Assembly (NCBI GenBank): GCA_036785705.1
Contig: JAWUZG010000032.1
Span: 12,728,001 to 12,792,000, forward strand
Direction of reading: 5' to 3'
DNA length: 64,000 nt
From: Acanthornis magna
Lineage: Eukaryota > Chordata > Aves > Passeriformes > Acanthizidae
Below are positions 61,301-64,000 of this stretch, piece by piece. The notes beneath the pieces were generated by a model that saw nothing but the letters and a program-made list of their open reading frames with translations, made no database searches and had not been told where the DNA came from. The position numbers and the translations under genes are program-made. Within the stretch, counting starts at the first letter, position 1, and every line of letters starts with the position of its first letter.

Positions 61301-64000
61301 CTCTGATTTGTTTGGGGAGTGGTGTGGAGATGACATTTGTTTTCTTTAATGGCTATATCTAGCAATTGGTATTGCCCACCTTGTTTAAAATAACAGTGAT
61401 CATATTTGTTGTACCTGTCAGAGTGCTGCTGAACAAAGCAAATCAGCTGGCAAACTATGTCTGGTGGGCTCTGGGATAGAGATTGTCTGTACTGGGACAC
61501 ATCCTTGGATATATGTGCCATATTTCAAAACTTATTCAGATGTCACATTTATGGATGCACATCCATACAGTCAGTTAAAAAAAGGTTTTAAAGTTTTTCT
61601 CATTCAGTTATAAAATCTTCCAATGTCAGTATATTTCCAAATGGAGGTAAAAACCTGGGTAAGGCATCACCTTTTTCACATTACCATGTATTTAAAGAAA
61701 TAACTCCAAAGTACCCTTTCATGTGCTGAGTACAAATCTGCTTTGTTACTTTCTTGGAATAACTGTTACGTATGCTTCTGTTACTTCTTCAGTGGTCAGT
61801 AAGTAGCAAAAACTTCTTCACCATAGGTTTTTGGGTTGTCATTCTATCGTCTCATGCCAAACAGACCAGACAGAGTGAGGGGATGAGAGGCTGGAGCACA
61901 GCTACCCAATCCCAGGAGATGCTCACCATCCTTACCTATCTGGAAGCACTGTGGCTGATTGTCAGGAGATATGAGCATACATCAAGGCTCTCATTAACCA
62001 TTACCGTTGCTCTAAGACCAAAAATGCCATGATCAGATGGAAGAAGCTAACTCTTTTGATTGTTTAAATATCTTTATTTTTCATAACATAAAGCTATACT
62101 GGATATATCAGTTAAAATGTACAAGTAGATTTTAAGAGACATTTCCAAGTGTCTCGAGATTTTTTTTTATTTACAGTTATACATATCAGCATAGCTTACC
62201 CAACGGGCATTAACATACATTCCAGACTGTAAACACTTTCCCTTGCTAACACTGGGCTTGTGTGTCATGAAAAGGTCTCACAGTTTTGTTAAGTCATTAA
62301 CCATATAGAACACATAATTTCATGTGCAGATGGCTTGTTCTCTTAGTGTGTTGTTACATACTTGCCTCCTTGAAGTGTGCTTTTGCTACCTTAGCCATTT
62401 AATTTTTTTCCCTGTTCTCTCCTGGGGAAAGAGCAGTAATTCCTATAAACAGCCATTGTTGTAAGGGTGGACACGATGGTCCTGTGATGAAGACATTGTT
62501 CAGAAGTAGCAGATGGGGGAAGGGCTATAGAAGGTTGTGTTCAGTTGAAAAGAGTGAAAATATAAAACAGAGCTCATTTCTAGACTTGATGTTATAAGCT
62601 CAACGGGATATTGAGTATCTTTTTCATCTTTGTTTATTGCAGAGTGCCTGCAGCAGTGATGGTTTATGCCACATAGAAAATAGGCTTTATAAGCAGAATT
62701 CAAGTGTGATTCTGTTAAGAGTTGTTCAGTGGCTTCTGGGATAATCGAGTTACCAATATTGTTACATTCATTTAATTTTTTTGACTGTGATCTTGGCCCA
62801 CAGATTTAGAAAATGGAGAAAGTCATTCCAGATGTCCAGAACAACTGACACATCAGAACTGTAGCTTTCCCTAAGTGAAAGTGAAAACTATTTCTTCTGT
62901 GGCTATTGCAATCATATGGGTATTACCTAAGCCAAAATATGAATAGTAGACATAAACAGTAGGGAAGAAAATTTTTTTGCTTTTGAAGTAGTCTCAGTCT
63001 TGATTCCAATTTAAAATTCTGTTGTCTCCTACCTGTCTTTTCCATATCTTTGTCTGAACACACTCACGAACAGAAGCAAAATGTCTAACAGATGATGTAT
63101 CACAGAAGGCCACCTTGTTATGACTTCAGCAATTATTCCATCCGTTTATCTTCAGTAACACAGCTACTATCAAATTTGGTGGGATAAAAATTAGCTGTGA
63201 AGAAAATTTTGTAATATATGGTAGAAAATGGTCTCTCACTCCATAATATTGATCTTGCAATAGCGCCTGGTGCCACAGGATGGCAGTGTCCTTAAATACA
63301 CAGGGACCTTGGGAGGGCACAGCCAAATTCCAAGGCTGGTATCTGCTCAGCAAGAAAGAGAACTTTTTAAAAAAGTATTAAGAAGAGGGCACAGGGGAAA
63401 ACAAATGCATTTTTCTGTATTTACAGTTGTGTTACAGCATAGTTATTTCTGTAAGATATGAGTTGTAGAAGTGTGTGTTCTGTGTGCTAATTTCTATAAG
63501 GTATGTCAGGCCTCTAGGAAAAAAAAATCTTTCTTGTCAATTGTAATTGGATTCTGTCATAAATAGTAAGATTTGCCCCATTTTTTAAATTAAATGAGCT
63601 GTTGGTGCTAGACAGTCTTGATCACTCTTTAGCAAACCACAGCCAGCCACATACAAAGAAAAAAATACAGCTTTTATGGACTACTGGCCCTTACTAATCC
63701 TTGTCTAGAAGACAGTATCTAAAAATATCTAAAATTAGGATTGTTGTGCTTGAATTTGAGCACTACCAATCAATCGTGATACAAATTCTGAAATTTCAGT
63801 TTTTTGTAGACATCTGTGCAATGGTAACTATGGGTCTAAAATCCATATAATATTTTAAAAGAAAAATACTCTTCATGGTTAATGTCATTTGCATAAACTT
63901 ATGCATGCATGCTACATGAGAAACTTGTAGATTTGAACGTCTGTAGGAAGCATTCTGACACAAAGCATCTTTTGAAATGTGTCAACACTGAAGGCAAATA
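58325..64000 (+). other. IRAK1BP1 intron 1, running past the window edge
   Basis: The intron starts with GTGAGC. No sequence coding for the conserved AENITVTKDFRR-like start of exon 2 was found in this span, and no other coding segment was recognised. It contains one CR1 tail (58704-58850). The first 300 bp are still CpG-rich and the rest is AT-rich unique DNA. Failure to see exon 2 by eye does not rule it out. Confidence 0.6.
58704..58850 (+). mobile_element. CR1 LINE 3' fragment in IRAK1BP1 intron 1
   Basis: GTGGTGGAGTCACCG (58713-58727), TTTAAGGAAAGACTGGACG, GGCACTCAGTGCCATGGTCT, then TGTACTGGATGATATCAGAG and CTTTTCCAGCCTAA give the CR1 tail in order. It belongs to the same subfamily and orientation as the promoter copy about 0.9 kb upstream. 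Confidence 0.87.

Overview
The window looks like bird nuclear DNA, probably from a songbird. The repeats are almost all CR1 LINE fragments with the avian 3' end, plus LTR remnants of passerine/avian type, with no Alu- or L1-like elements. The sequence is AT-rich and noncoding except for one CpG island near the right end. No bacterial-style operons, rRNA, tRNA or CRISPR arrays were recognised.

Layout. From 1 to about 56 kb the window is a gene-poor stretch of unique AT-rich DNA broken by repeats: a 67-bp tandem duplication (4094-4227), a degenerate CR1 (about 5180-5330), a solo LTR with a 5-bp target-site duplication (10980-11652), CR1 3' ends (18990-19147, 31921-32350, 48290-48825, 49365-49722), an ancient reverse-oriented CR1 of about 1.5 kb (26520-28100), and a possible LTR-like block (29331-30431). 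At 36710-38490 lies an LTR split by a processed copy of NUP42 (NUPL2), whose 3' end is joined directly to a CR1 3' tail. At 56031-56309 on the minus strand is a short coding-looking segment with a splice acceptor, stop codon, AATAAA and genomic A-run, which I could not identify.

The one recognisable functional gene is IRAK1BP1. Its first exon (58046-58324, plus strand) lies in a CpG island and ends at a GTGAGC donor. The remaining exons were not found, so intron 1 probably runs past the right edge. Related CR1 3' fragments in the same orientation flank the promoter and exon (57688-57895 and 58704-58850).

The most interesting item is the NUP42-CR1 chimera. Processed pseudogenes are scarce in birds because CR1 reverse transcriptase is thought to need its own RNA 3' end. 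Here a NUP42 cDNA with its stop codon, AATAAA and a short A-run is followed within a few bases by a CR1 3' end, and the interrupted LTR resumes exactly where the CR1 stops. This is what template switching from CR1 RNA to a cellular mRNA tail would leave behind. Family assignments were made by eye from remembered motifs and no search was run.
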